From assembly GCA_958296025.1 (NCBI GenBank), contig OY282430.1, positions 186,001 through 250,000 of the forward strand: a stretch of DNA of 64,000 bases, in the 5' to 3' direction. The stretch comes from an uncultured Pseudomonadales bacterium (GTDB lineage: Bacteria > Pseudomonadota > Gammaproteobacteria > Pseudomonadales > Azotimanducaceae). Of the stretch, positions 41,733-51,160 are shown piece after piece (within the stretch, counting starts at the first letter, position 1; the number at the start of each line of letters is the position of its first letter). The notes beneath the pieces were generated by a model that ran no database searches, was not told where the DNA came from, and saw nothing but the letters and a program-made list of their open reading frames with translations. A program made the translations under genes and the position numbers.

Positions 41733-44700
41733 AGACCTAGCGCCGAACACTTCCGTGCGCGGCCTGTACCCGGACGCGCCGGTCGCCGTGGTCAACGTGC
41801 AATGGCATGGTTCGGATGCGCTGACGCTCATCTACCGGTCGCCATCCGGCGGCGTTGCTGAGGAAATTCTCTACCGCGATGACGAAGCTCGTCTCGAAGT
41901 GGTCGCACAAGGCCGTCCGTGGAGTTTCGACGGAGACGGCGCCAAGTACCGGCTGGTTGCCGAGGCCCACCGGATTCGCCTTGCCCACCTATTTGACCCG
42001 CTACTAGCCGTCCACACCTCCTTGGTGGAGCCGCTGCCGCACCAGATCACCGCCGTTTACGAGGCCATGCTGCCGCGCCAGCCGTTGCGCTTCCTGTTGG
42101 CGGACGATCCCGGCGCCGGCAAGACCATCATGGCCGGGCTGCTGATGAAGGAACTGGTCGTGCGCGGCGACCTGCAGCGCTGCTTGGTCGTGTGCCCCGG
42201 CAGCTTGGCGGAGCAATGGCAGGACGAACTGCATCGCCGCTTTCAACTGCCGTTCAGCATTCTCACCAACGACCAACTGCAAACGGCCCGCACCGGCAAT
42301 TGGTTCCTGGAAAACGACCTAGCCATTGCCCGGCTGGACAAACTTGCCCGCAACGAAGACCTGCAAGCGCAGCTTGCTGCGCCGGACTGCCGCTACGACT
42401 TGGTGGTGTGCGACGAAGCGCACAAGATGTCCGCAACCTTCTTCGGTGGCGAGGTCAAATACACCAAGCGCTACCGCTTGGGCCAACTGCTCTCCGGCCT
42501 CACCCGCCACTTCCTGCTGATGACCGCCACGCCGCACAACGGCAAGGAGGAGGACTTCCAGCTCTTCCTCGCCCTCTTGGACGGCGACCGTTTCGAGGGA
42601 CGCTTTCGCGACGGCGTGCATCAGGTGGATGTGTCCGACCTGATGCGCCGCAGGTCCAAGGAAAACCTGCTGAAGTTCAACGGCCGCCCGCTGTTCCCGG
42701 AGCGCATCGCCCACTCCGTGCCCTATAAGCTCTCCGCCGCTGAGGCGCGTCTCTACAAGGCCGTCACAGACTATGTGCGGGAGGAGTTCAACCGCGCCGA
42801 AGCCCTGCACAACAACAAGCGGGCCGGTGCCGTCGGTTTCGCGCTGACCATTCTGCAGCGGCGCTTGGCGTCCTCGCCGGCAGCCATCCACCAGTCGTTG
42901 CGCCGGCGGCGGGAGCGCCTTGAAAGCCGACTTCGGGAGGCGTCCCTGCTGCAGCGCGGCGCACTTCTCGACAGCCCCACCCTGGATGCCGAGGATGTGG
43001 AGGATTTAGACGAAGCGCCTTTCGATGAAGTGGAGGCGGCGGAGGCCGCCGTGCTCGACCAAGCCACCGCCGCCGGCAGCATCGCCGAACTGCAAGCGGA
43101 GATCGACTCGCTGCGGCGCTTGGAAGCCCTGGCCGCGGACCTGCGGAACAGCGGCGAGGACGCCAAATGGCAGGAACTCTCCAACCTACTGGCCATGATT
43201 TTCGCGCCCAGCCGCCTAGCAAGCGCAGTGGCGCAGGAACGAGCGCATTACCGCGGCAGCGGCCCCATCCCCCCGCCCCAGCCGTCGCCGCGCCAAAAGC
43301 TGGTGGTGTTCACGGAGCACCGCGACACCTTGCACGATCTGCAGCGGCGCATCGGCACGTTGCTGGGCCGTCCAAACGCGGTAACCCTCATTCACGGCGG
43401 CATGGGCCGGGAGGAACGCCGCAAGTCCCAGGAAACCTTCCTGCACGACCCTGAAGCGCAGGTGCTGCTGGCTACGGACGCCGCCGGCGAAGGCATCAAC
43501 CTGCAGCGCGCCCACCTGATGGTGAACTACGACCTGCCGTGGAACCCCAACCGCTTGGAGCAGCGTTTCGGGCGCATCCACCGCATCGGCCAAACGGAGG
43601 TCTGCCATCTATGGAACCTGATGGCGGCGGAAACCCGCGAAGGCGATGTTTACCGCACACTGCTCGACAAGCTGGAGCAGGCCCGCTTCGCCCTCGGCGG
43701 GCAGGTGTTCGATGTGCTGGGCAAGCTGCAATTCGAGGGCCGCCCCTTGCGCGACCTGCTGGTCGAAGCCATCCGCTATGGCGACCGCCCAGAAGTGCGG
43801 GCGCGGCTGTCCCAAGCCGTCAGCGAAGCGGTGGACCGCCGCCATTTGCAGACTCTGATCGAGGAACGCGCCCTGGCGCAGGATGCGATGGATTCCACCC
43901 AAGTCGCCCGGGTGCGCGAGGACATGGAGCGGGCCGAAGCGCGACGGCTGCAGCCGCATTACGTCGAATCCTTCTTCTTGGAAGCCTTCCGTCAACTCGG
44001 CGGCGCGGCGCGTCAGCGGGAGCCGCGCCGCTACGAGATCACCCATGTGCCCGCCGCGGTGCGCAACCGCGACCGGCAGATCGGAACCAGCGAATCCGTG
44101 CTGCGCCGCTACGAACGCATCGCCTTCGAGAAGACTTTGCTCACCCAAGCCGCCAAGCCGTCGGCGGCGTTCGTCTGCCCCGGCCATCCGCTGCTCGACG
44201 CGGTGCTGGACTTGACGCTGGAGCGCAACCGAGACCTGCTGCAACGCGGCACCGTGCTGGTGGACGACCGCGACCCCGGCACCGAACCCCGTGCGCTGTT
44301 CACCTTGGAGCACAGCATTCGAGACAACGAGCGCACCCTCTCGCAGCGCATGCTCTATGTGGAGACGGACGCCCAAGGCACCTGCCGCCATCTGCATCAT
44401 GCGCCCTATCTGGACTATCGCCCCCTTGCGGAGGGCGAACCCTTGGCAAGCGACATCCTCGCCCGCTCGGAATGCGCCTGGATCGTCCGCGAACTGGAGG
44501 AGGCGGCGCGGCGCGAAGCCATCGCCCAGATCGTGCAGGAGCACATCAAGGAAGTGCGGCAGCGGCGCTTGGCCTGGATTGACAAGACCCGCGCCGCTGT
44601 CAAGGCACGGCTGACCAAGGAAATCGCCCACTGGGACCACCGCGCCAGCGAGCTGAAGCTGCAAGAGGCAGCCGGCAAGGCCGGCGCCCGCCTGAACTCC

Positions 44701-45258
44701 ACCGAAGCCCGCCGCCGCGCCGACGACTTGCAGGAGCGCTTGCAGCAGCGCATGGCGCAACTAGACCGGGAAGCGCAGATTTCCGCGTTGCCGCCCACCG
44801 TGGTCGGCGGCTTGGTGGTGGTGCCGGCCGGATTGATCGCAGCCATGACGGGCAGCGCCCCGCCTTCACGGGTAGCGGACACTCAAGCCTCCGCAGCCCG
44901 GGCGCGGGCCATCGTCATGGCGCTGGAACGCGAACTCGGCTTCCAGCCCACCGACCGCGAGCTGGACAAACTCGGCTACGACATCGAAAGCCGCATCCCC
45001 AACACCGGCAAGCTGCGCTTCATCGAGGTGAAAGGCCGCGTGGCCGGCGCGGACAGCATCACCGTGACCCGCAACGAGGTGCTGACGGCCCTAAACAAAC
45101 CGGAGGACTTCATCCTCGCCATCGTGCGGTTCGGGGAGGACGGGCGGCACGAAGTGCGCTATGTGCGGGAACCCTTCGGGCGGGAGCCGGACTTTGGGGC
45201 GGTGAGCGTCAACTACAAGCTGGAGGAGTTGTGGGCGCGGGGGGAGGGGCCGGGATAG
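41722..45258 (+). CDS. SNF2-type helicase with C-terminal DUF3883 (PD-(D/E)XK-like) domain
   Basis: One thousand one hundred and seventy-eight residues. M(TTG)-K-L-E-D-L-A-P matches the usual start of this helicase group, so the gene is full length despite overlapping the Rieske gene. Walker A is A-D-D-P-G-A-G-K-T-I near residue 126 and the DEAH box C-D-E-A-H-K-M near 230. Motif III is L-L-M-T-A-T-P-H-N-G. Motifs V-VI are D-A-A-G-E-G-I-N-L-Q and R-F-G-R-I-H-R-I-G-Q near 613. The DUF3883 tail has E-L-G-F-Q-P-T-D...F-I-E-V-K-G near 1099, a D-Xn-E-X-K arrangement. It is the helicase of a helicase-methylase-ATPase defence set. Confidence 0.92.
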   Translation: MKLEDLAPNTSVRGLYPDAPVAVVNVQWHGSDALTLIYRSPSGGVAEEILYRDDEARLEVVAQGRPWSFDGDGAKYRLVAEAHRIRLAHLFDPLLAVHTSLVEPLPHQITAVYEAMLPRQPLRFLLADDPGAGKTIMAGLLMKELVVRGDLQRCLVVCPGSLAEQWQDELHRRFQLPFSILTNDQLQTARTGNWFLENDLAIARLDKLARNEDLQAQLAAPDCRYDLVVCDEAHKMSATFFGGEVKYTKRYRLGQLLSGLTRHFLLMTATPHNGKEEDFQLFLALLDGDRFEGRFRDGVHQVDVSDLMRRRSKENLLKFNGRPLFPERIAHSVPYKLSAAEARLYKAVTDYVREEFNRAEALHNNKRAGAVGFALTILQRRLASSPAAIHQSLRRRRERLESRLREASLLQRGALLDSPTLDAEDVEDLDEAPFDEVEAAEAAVLDQATAAGSIAELQAEIDSLRRLEALAADLRNSGEDAKWQELSNLLAMIFAPSRLASAVAQERAHYRGSGPIPPPQPSPRQKLVVFTEHRDTLHDLQRRIGTLLGRPNAVTLIHGGMGREERRKSQETFLHDPEAQVLLATDAAGEGINLQRAHLMVNYDLPWNPNRLEQRFGRIHRIGQTEVCHLWNLMAAETREGDVYRTLLDKLEQARFALGGQVFDVLGKLQFEGRPLRDLLVEAIRYGDRPEVRARLSQAVSEAVDRRHLQTLIEERALAQDAMDSTQVARVREDMERAEARRLQPHYVESFFLEAFRQLGGAARQREPRRYEITHVPAAVRNRDRQIGTSESVLRRYERIAFEKTLLTQAAKPSAAFVCPGHPLLDAVLDLTLERNRDLLQRGTVLVDDRDPGTEPRALFTLEHSIRDNERTLSQRMLYVETDAQGTCRHLHHAPYLDYRPLAEGEPLASDILARSECAWIVRELEEAARREAIAQIVQEHIKEVRQRRLAWIDKTRAAVKARLTKEIAHWDHRASELKLQEAAGKAGARLNSTEARRRADDLQERLQQRMAQLDREAQISALPPTVVGGLVVVPAGLIAAMTGSAPPSRVADTQASAARARAIVMALERELGFQPTDRELDKLGYDIESRIPNTGKLRFIEVKGRVAGADSITVTRNEVLTALNKPEDFILAIVRFGEDGRHEVRYVREPFGREPDFGAVSVNYKLEELWARGEGPG

Positions 45259-45606
45259 GCGGATTTACGGGGTGCTATTGAGTCGTGCTTTCAATTGGTT
45301 AGTAGCTGTCAACCGCAGGTAGCTGGCCATGCCAACTTGGAGCGAGATACTCGGCGAGAGCGCTGCGGAGAACTAACGCTCGAACTTCGACCGTATGCGG
45401 AGCGGGTGCTAGCAGTGCCAACCTAACAGCGGAAGGGCATGACGCCTGTGCCTTGCCGGTGTGCTTGGGTGTGTCCGTTCATCGGTTCCCTTCGAGACTA
45501 ATTCATCCGAGGACATCGCCCCTGCGCTAGGCGAGATGCCCCTTGCACACGGCACTGGAAGCGACTAGCATTACGCATCAGGTAACGAAATTTCCGGAAA
45601 GCGTGT
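45259..45606. other. 348-base gap without a recognisable gene
   Basis: It lies between the helicase and the HigB toxin. I see no open frame with a ribosome-binding site, no clear promoter and no repeat. It may be a former insertion junction, as the toxin-antitoxin and TIR genes that follow break up the helicase-methylase-ATPase set. Confidence 0.4.
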
Positions 45607-45942
45607 TTGGAAATCCAGATCAGAACGCGCCGGCTTGACAAAGTCCTCAACTCGGAGGACGAGATGCGCAAGAAGTATGGCGGTAAGATGGCGAAGGTGC
45701 TCCAGAGCAGGCTTGCCGTGCTGGGGAATGCTCCCAATCTATCCGCCGTGCCAACCGGTAAGCCGGCGAGACGCCACCAGCTGAAGGGCCGGCGGGCCGG
45801 CCAGTATGCGGTCGATCTGGTGCAGCCTTACCGGCTGATCTTTGAACCGGCCCACAGGCCGCTGCCAGAACGCCCCGAAGGTGGCGTGGATACGGACCGC
45901 GTCACGGCCATTACGATTATCGAGGTGGTGGACTACCATTGA
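45607..45942 (+). CDS. higB: HigB-type toxin (killer protein, RelE superfamily)
   Basis: TTG start, 111 residues. L-N-S-E-D-E-M-R-K-K-Y-G-G-K-M-A-K-V-L-Q-S-R, R-R-H-Q-L-K-G-R-R-A-G-Q-Y-A-V-D-L and P-Y-R-L-I-F-E-P-A end with I-I-E-V-V-D-Y-H. This is a typical HigB arrangement with a C-terminal Tyr-His pair. The antitoxin gene begins 14 bases downstream, toxin first, which is normal for higBA. It probably cuts ribosome-bound mRNA. Confidence 0.88.
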   Translation: MEIQIRTRRLDKVLNSEDEMRKKYGGKMAKVLQSRLAVLGNAPNLSAVPTGKPARRHQLKGRRAGQYAVDLVQPYRLIFEPAHRPLPERPEGGVDTDRVTAITIIEVVDYH

Positions 45943-45956
45943 CCACAGGAGTGAAC

Positions 45957-47039
45957 ATGGCGAAGACACACAGATACCGGCCTGACTACGCAGCCTCGCC
46001 GGGTGCTGTTCTCGAAGAGCATCTGGCAGCACACGGCTTATCCCACGCCGAATTTGCCCGTCGGTGCGGGCGGTCGGCAAAGCTCATCAGCGAGATTGTG
46101 GCGGGCAAGGCACCGGTCGAGCCCGTCACGGCGCTTCAGTTCGAGAAAGTGCTTGGCATGGACGCCCGCATTTGGCTGGGCATTGAGGCGGACTATCGCC
46201 TCCACCAAAAAAGAGCTGCGGAAGCTGACGACAAAACGGCGGCGGAGTGGGCGAGGCAATTTCCCATCAATGAGCTGGCGAAGCGCGGTGTTATTGACAA
46301 GCCGGCCTCTGGAAGCGATGCCGTTTCCCAACTGCTATCGTTTTTTGGCGTGGCGTCTGTGGATTCCTGGCGCGGTCGATACAGCGCGGGGAGCATCGCG
46401 TATCGTCATTCGCCTACCTTCGAGAGCGACAAGTTCGCTTTGGCGACGTGGCTTCGGCTGGCGGAAATAAAGGTGGCCGACCAAGCGCCCGCAGACTACC
46501 ATGAGTCCGCGTTTAAGGCCGCTTTGGGCCAAGTGCGCCTTTTGACGCGCGCAGAGGTCATACCAGCGCTGGAAAAGGCTGGGCAACTGTGCGGACAAGC
46601 AGGCGTTGCGCTGGCACTTGTGAAGCCCTTCCCTAAGATGCGCTTGAGTGGCGCCGCATGGTGGCTTGCTCCCCGTCGGCCCATCATCGCCCTGAGCGCC
46701 AGGCATGGGAGCAACGACCACCTGTGGTTCAGCTTCTTCCACGAGGCCGCGCACATTTTGCTGCACAGCAAGAAGAGCGTGTTCATCGATAGCGCGAACG
46801 GCGGCGAAGACGAAATCGAGGCGGAGGCAAACGAGTGGGCTGCCAACTTCCTTGTGCCCAAGAGAAATTGGCAGAGCTTCGTGAGCAACGGCATCTACAA
46901 CGGTCCTAGTATCCGTCAGTTTGCGGAGGAGCAAGGCATCGCACCGGGCATTGTGGTCGGCAGCCTTCAACATCAGCAGCTCCTACCTTGGAAAAAGCTG
47001 AACAACCTTAAGGTCAGGCTGAAATGGGCGGACGAGTGA
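45957..47039 (+). CDS. higA: HigA-type HTH antitoxin fused to ImmA/IrrE metallopeptidase
   Basis: ATG 45957 has CAGGAG upstream. Residues ~14-70 form an Xre helix-turn-helix (G-L-S-H-A-E-F-A-R-R-C-G-R-S-A-K-L-I-S-E-I). Residues ~180-340 form an ImmA/IrrE domain with the zinc motif F-H-E-A-A-H-I-L-L-H and a downstream E-A-N-E-W-A-A-N glutamate. The 360-residue protein can bind the promoter and HigB. The protease may cleave a repressor or itself on stress, coupling the toxin to a signal. Confidence 0.9.
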   Translation: MAKTHRYRPDYAASPGAVLEEHLAAHGLSHAEFARRCGRSAKLISEIVAGKAPVEPVTALQFEKVLGMDARIWLGIEADYRLHQKRAAEADDKTAAEWARQFPINELAKRGVIDKPASGSDAVSQLLSFFGVASVDSWRGRYSAGSIAYRHSPTFESDKFALATWLRLAEIKVADQAPADYHESAFKAALGQVRLLTRAEVIPALEKAGQLCGQAGVALALVKPFPKMRLSGAAWWLAPRRPIIALSARHGSNDHLWFSFFHEAAHILLHSKKSVFIDSANGGEDEIEAEANEWAANFLVPKRNWQSFVSNGIYNGPSIRQFAEEQGIAPGIVVGSLQHQQLLPWKKLNNLKVRLKWADE

Positions 47040-47076
47040 ATCACGACGAAACACTAATAGGCTGCGCTCAACTAGC

Positions 47077-47490
47077 ATGAACATTCGCTTTGAAACTGAC
47101 TCGGATGGGTTCCTATCTCAGGATTGTCCTAGCTGCCGCCAGCGTTTCAAGGTGCTTTTCGGTGCTGGGAGTGAAGCCCCCCTTTCGTTTTGCCCATATT
47201 GTCGGCATACCGGAGAGGATAACTGGTTTACGCAGGAGCAGCTAGACTATGCCAAATCAGTAGCAACTGAAGTTCTTGTCCGTCCACAGCTGGAGCAGCT
47301 CAAGCGCCAAATTGCAAGATCGGCGAGCGACATGGTTGACGTTCAGGTCACCGAAGGTATTCCTGAAACAGCGGTGTCTCCGGTTGAGACGATAGATAAT
47401 TTGGATTCGATATATTTTTCGTGTTGTGCCGAGACCATCAAGGCGAAACAGCATGAGAGATACTACTGCATAATTTGCGGAGGAAAATAG
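47077..47490 (+). CDS. Small zinc-ribbon protein, partner of the TIR protein
   Basis: One hundred and thirty-seven residues. Two Cys pairs, C-P-S-C and C-P-Y-C, lie in the first 50 residues, and C-C...C-I-I-C lies near the end, giving two likely zinc sites. The middle is helical and charged. GC is lower than that of the flanking genes. The stop is three bases before the TIR gene, so the two form a tight pair. It may sense a phage component or act as adaptor or inhibitor of the TIR enzyme. No named family is recognised. Confidence 0.65.
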   Translation: MNIRFETDSDGFLSQDCPSCRQRFKVLFGAGSEAPLSFCPYCRHTGEDNWFTQEQLDYAKSVATEVLVRPQLEQLKRQIARSASDMVDVQVTEGIPETAVSPVETIDNLDSIYFSCCAETIKAKQHERYYCIICGGK

Positions 47491-47493
47491 GAG

Positions 47494-48258
47494 ATGACAA
47501 TGGACGGGAAGCTCATCTTCCTCAGCCATAAAGGCTCAGACAAGAATATGGTGTTGGAGTACAAGGGCATTCTAGAGAAGCTAGGTTACAAACCTTGGCT
47601 GGATGAAGAAGCAATGCCGGCGGGCGCACCGCTGGAAAGAAGTCTGTTAAAAGGAATGCAGGAATCCTGTGCGGTTATCTTTTTCGTTACAGCTAATTTC
47701 AAGGACGAAGGATTCTTGGAGACGGAGATTAACTACGCAGTGGCCGAGAAGAGGGAGAAGGGGGATAGATTCGCCATTATTACGCTGATTCTTGACGATT
47801 CCGGAGGGGAACCCGATATTGAATCCGTGGTGCCGCCTTTGCTAAAGCCGTATGTCTGGAAACAGCCAAAGAGCCAGCTCCAAGCATTGGAAGAGATACT
47901 CCGGGCACTACCAAAAGATATTAGAAACGACTCCGCTAACTCGAATACGCCTAGTTCTAATCTTGTGAGCCGGCAGGAAATTGGATCAGAGCTTTCGGAA
48001 GACGCGAAATCTGTCCTGAAGGAGGCGGCAACGGGCAATGGCCAAGTGCTTTGTATTCGGACTTTTGGAGGGGTCGGGGTTAGGGCTGGCGGCAAGTCCC
48101 TAGTGGGCGATGATGGCCCACGAGAGGCAGCTCGTTGGAAAGCAGCAGTCGAGGAATTGCAGCGTCATCGTTACATCAAAGACATAGGCTACAAGGGCGA
48201 AGTCTTCGAGCTTACAAAGGCGGGCTGGGATATGGCAGATTCGCTTTTGGACGCCTGA
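47494..48258 (+). CDS. TIR-domain protein with C-terminal winged-helix-like region
   Basis: ATG 47494 with GGAG upstream; 254 residues. The TIR domain runs ~7-115: L-I-F-L-S-H-K-G-S-D-K at strand A, then the W-L-D-E-E box and C-A-V-I-F-F-V-T. F-L-E-T-E-I-N-Y-A has two Glu (75 and 77), one of which is the candidate NADase catalytic residue. After a Ser/Asn-rich linker, ~165-254 looks like a winged helix (V-L-K-E-A-A, R-H-R-Y-I-K, V-F-E-L-T-K-A-G). Bacterial TIR proteins deplete NAD+ or make cyclic ADP-ribose isomers during phage defence. Confidence 0.82.
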   Translation: MTMDGKLIFLSHKGSDKNMVLEYKGILEKLGYKPWLDEEAMPAGAPLERSLLKGMQESCAVIFFVTANFKDEGFLETEINYAVAEKREKGDRFAIITLILDDSGGEPDIESVVPPLLKPYVWKQPKSQLQALEEILRALPKDIRNDSANSNTPSSNLVSRQEIGSELSEDAKSVLKEAATGNGQVLCIRTFGGVGVRAGGKSLVGDDGPREAARWKAAVEELQRHRYIKDIGYKGEVFELTKAGWDMADSLLDA

Positions 48259-48292
48259 TGCGTTTTCTAGTGAAACGTGGGATGAGACAGCG

Positions 48293-51148
48293 GTGAAAGC
48301 AAGTTCGCGGAAAAAGCTAATCGAAGTCGCTCTGCCGCTCGACGCCATCAATAAGGCGTCGGCGCGGGAAAAGTCCATTCGGCATGGGCATCCGAGCACA
48401 TTGCATCTGTGGTGGGCGCGGCGGCCTTTGGCGGCGGCGCGGGCGGTGATCTTTGCACAGATGGTGGACGATCCTTCCTCGTGGCCGGAACTTTTTCCTA
48501 CCGAGGCGGAGCAGGAGAAGGAGCGGCAGCGGTTGTTTCGGCTGATCGAACAGTTGGTGCGGTGGGAGAACACCACCAACGAGGAACTGCTGGAGCAGGT
48601 GCGGGAGGAAATCCGCGTAAGTTGGCGACGCACCTGCGCGGAGAACCAAGACCATCCGCGGGCGGCGGAACTGTTCGACCCGGAGCGGCTGCCGGCGTTT
48701 CACGACCCGTTTGCCGGCGGTGGAACACTGCCGCTGGAGGCGCAGCGGCTAGGGTTGGAGGCGTACGCTTCGGACCTCAACCCGGTGGCGGTGCTCATCA
48801 ACAAGGCGATGATCGAGATTCCGCCGAAGTTCGCCGGAATGCCGCCGGTGAACCCGGAGTGGCGCGCCAAAGCCAAGGACAACCCGTTGGAGGCGCAGCG
48901 TCAGTGGAAAGGGGCGCAAGGGCTGGCGGAGGATGTGCGCTACTACGGCAAGTGGATGCGCGACGAGGCTGAGAAACGCATCGGGCACCTGTATCCGAAG
49001 ATCGAAGTGACGGCGGAGATGGCCAAGGAGCGGCCCGACTTGCAACCCTATGTGGGGCGCAAGCTGACCGTAATCGCTTGGCTGTGGGCACGGACGGTCA
49101 AGAGCCCGAACCCGGCGTTTCGGGATGTGGATGTGCCGTTGGCGACGACGTTTATGTTGTCCACGAAGAAGGGTAAAGAGGCTTACATTGAGCCAGTTGT
49201 TGAAGATGGCGGCTATCGCTTTTCGGTCAAGGTTGGTGCTTCGGCGAAAGATGAAGCTAAGACGGGAACGTCGGCGGGCAAGCGCCGCGCATTTCTGTGT
49301 CTGATGTCTGGAATCGCCGTGCCCTACGATTACGTCCGAAGCGAAGCGAAGGCGGGACGCATGGGTGCCCGGCTGATGGCGGTGGTTGCTGAGGGTCACC
49401 GTGGAAGAGTGTACCTGTCTCCGTCGGCGGTACACGAAGATGTTGCTAAGCAAGCAAAACCAGAGTGGAAGCCGGATTGCCAGATTCCCAAAAAGCACCG
49501 TAATTTCCAAGGTCCGGCATACGGAATCGACAATATGGGCGACCTCTTCACTCCCCGTCAGCTAGTCGCACTAACTACCTTTTCGGACTCGTTGCAAGAC
49601 GTCCGCGAACAAATGGCAAGGGATAGCGAATGCTCTCTTGCTGACTACGCCAGCGCAGTTTCAACTTACCTGGCGTTCGCACAGAGCAAGGCCGCCGATA
49701 GGAACAGCAGCCTATGTAGATGGGAAATGCGCGACAAGCTGGTTGGCACATTTGGTCGTCAGGCGCTGCCAATGGTGTGGGACTTCGCCGAGACTAATCC
49801 TTTCTCGGGCACGGGGGGTGACATTTTCGGTGCCGCAAAGTCGGTGTGTGAAGTCCTAGAGAAGCAGTGCCAGGGCCAAGTACGGCAAGGACACGGACGG
49901 CAGGAGGACTCTACACACGGCAAATCTTCCCGCGACAAGGTGGTGTCGACTGATCCGCCGTACTACGACAACGTGGCGTATGCAGACCTCTCCGACTTTT
50001 TCTATGTGTGGTTGCGCCGTTCGTTGAGATCAACCTTCCCAAGCCTGTTGGCAACCTTGGCTGTGCCCAAAGCGGAAGAGTTGGTCGCCGCACGACACCG
50101 CCACGGTACCAAGGAAAGGGCGGAGGCGTTCTTTCTGACTGGTATGACGGCAGCGATGCAACGTCTCAATGAACAAGCCCATGCTGGATTCCCCGTCACC
50201 ATCTACTATGCCTTCAAGCAGTCCGAAAGGAAGGGTGACACCGGAATCACTAGCACTGGCTGGGAGACTTTCTTGGACGCTGTAATCCACTCTGGCTTCG
50301 CCATCACAGGCACTTGGCCGATGCGCACGGAACTCAGTAACAGGATGATCGGCAAGGACGCCAATGCCCTAGCCTCCAGCATCGTCCTAGTCTGCCGCAA
50401 GCGCCCTGAAGACGCACCCTTGGCCACGCGCCGCCAGTTCATCGACACCCTCAAGTCCGAACTCCCCGCCGCCCTCGCCCACCTGCAATCCGGCAGCATC
50501 GCTCCAGTTGATCTCGCCCAGGCCGCCATCGGTCCCGGCATGGCGGTGTACACCCGTTACGCGAAGGTGGTCGATGCCTCCGGCAACCCCGTCACCGTTC
50601 GGGAGGCGCTCGCGCTTATCAACGAGACCCTCGACGAGGTGCTCACCGCACAAGAAGGCGATTTCGACGCGGACACCCGCTGGGCACTGGCCTGGTTTGA
50701 GCAGCACGGCTTTGAGGATGGCGACTACGGCGCTGCCGAGACGCTCTCCAAGGCGAAGAACACCAGCGTTGGCTTTCTGAAGGCCATTGGCATCCTCCAG
50801 TCGAAGGGCGGCAAGGTGCGGTTGCTGATCCCTCTCGCTTTGTCGCCGGATTGGGATCCGCAGGCTGCGGCGCGGCTGTCGGCCTGGCTCACGGTGCATC
50901 ACCTTATCCGCGTCCATGATGCCGGCGGGGAGCGGGCCGCGGCAGACTTGGTGCGCAAACTCGGCAGCGTGGCGGAGACCGCCCGCGAGCTCGCCTACCG
51001 CCTCTATGCCCTCGCCGAGCGCACCAAGCGCTCCCGCGAAGCCCTGTGGTACAACGCGCTGGTGCAAAGCTGGCCGGAGATCGCTCGACTGGCTCGCGAA
51101 GATAGATCGGAGCAAACGGAACTGCTTGCGCCGCTTGACGGTGTATAA
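48293..51148 (+). CDS. DUF1156 DNA methylase of a helicase-methylase-ATPase set
   Basis: GTG start, 951 residues. The N-terminus K-K-L-I-E-V-A-L-P-L-D-A-I-N-K-A-S-A-R-E matches the DUF1156 signature. L-H-L-W-W-A-R-R-P-L-A-A-A-R follows. The SAM motif is H-D-P-F-A-G-G-G-T-L near residue 137, and the catalytic D-P-P-Y-Y-D-N lies near 553. It would methylate host DNA at an unknown site, marking self for the helicase/ATPase components. Codon use changes inside the gene: roughly 49,150-50,330 has visibly lower GC than its flanks, so it may be mosaic. It ends 12 bases before an AAA ATPase. Confidence 0.9.
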   Translation: MKASSRKKLIEVALPLDAINKASAREKSIRHGHPSTLHLWWARRPLAAARAVIFAQMVDDPSSWPELFPTEAEQEKERQRLFRLIEQLVRWENTTNEELLEQVREEIRVSWRRTCAENQDHPRAAELFDPERLPAFHDPFAGGGTLPLEAQRLGLEAYASDLNPVAVLINKAMIEIPPKFAGMPPVNPEWRAKAKDNPLEAQRQWKGAQGLAEDVRYYGKWMRDEAEKRIGHLYPKIEVTAEMAKERPDLQPYVGRKLTVIAWLWARTVKSPNPAFRDVDVPLATTFMLSTKKGKEAYIEPVVEDGGYRFSVKVGASAKDEAKTGTSAGKRRAFLCLMSGIAVPYDYVRSEAKAGRMGARLMAVVAEGHRGRVYLSPSAVHEDVAKQAKPEWKPDCQIPKKHRNFQGPAYGIDNMGDLFTPRQLVALTTFSDSLQDVREQMARDSECSLADYASAVSTYLAFAQSKAADRNSSLCRWEMRDKLVGTFGRQALPMVWDFAETNPFSGTGGDIFGAAKSVCEVLEKQCQGQVRQGHGRQEDSTHGKSSRDKVVSTDPPYYDNVAYADLSDFFYVWLRRSLRSTFPSLLATLAVPKAEELVAARHRHGTKERAEAFFLTGMTAAMQRLNEQAHAGFPVTIYYAFKQSERKGDTGITSTGWETFLDAVIHSGFAITGTWPMRTELSNRMIGKDANALASSIVLVCRKRPEDAPLATRRQFIDTLKSELPAALAHLQSGSIAPVDLAQAAIGPGMAVYTRYAKVVDASGNPVTVREALALINETLDEVLTAQEGDFDADTRWALAWFEQHGFEDGDYGAAETLSKAKNTSVGFLKAIGILQSKGGKVRLLIPLALSPDWDPQAAARLSAWLTVHHLIRVHDAGGERAAADLVRKLGSVAETARELAYRLYALAERTKRSREALWYNALVQSWPEIARLAREDRSEQTELLAPLDGV

Positions 51149-51160
51149 GGAGCTTTAGCA

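Noticed and set aside
43609-44760. 383-codon minus-strand frame
   Set aside because: Antisense to the helicase. The helicase frame carries conserved motifs throughout.
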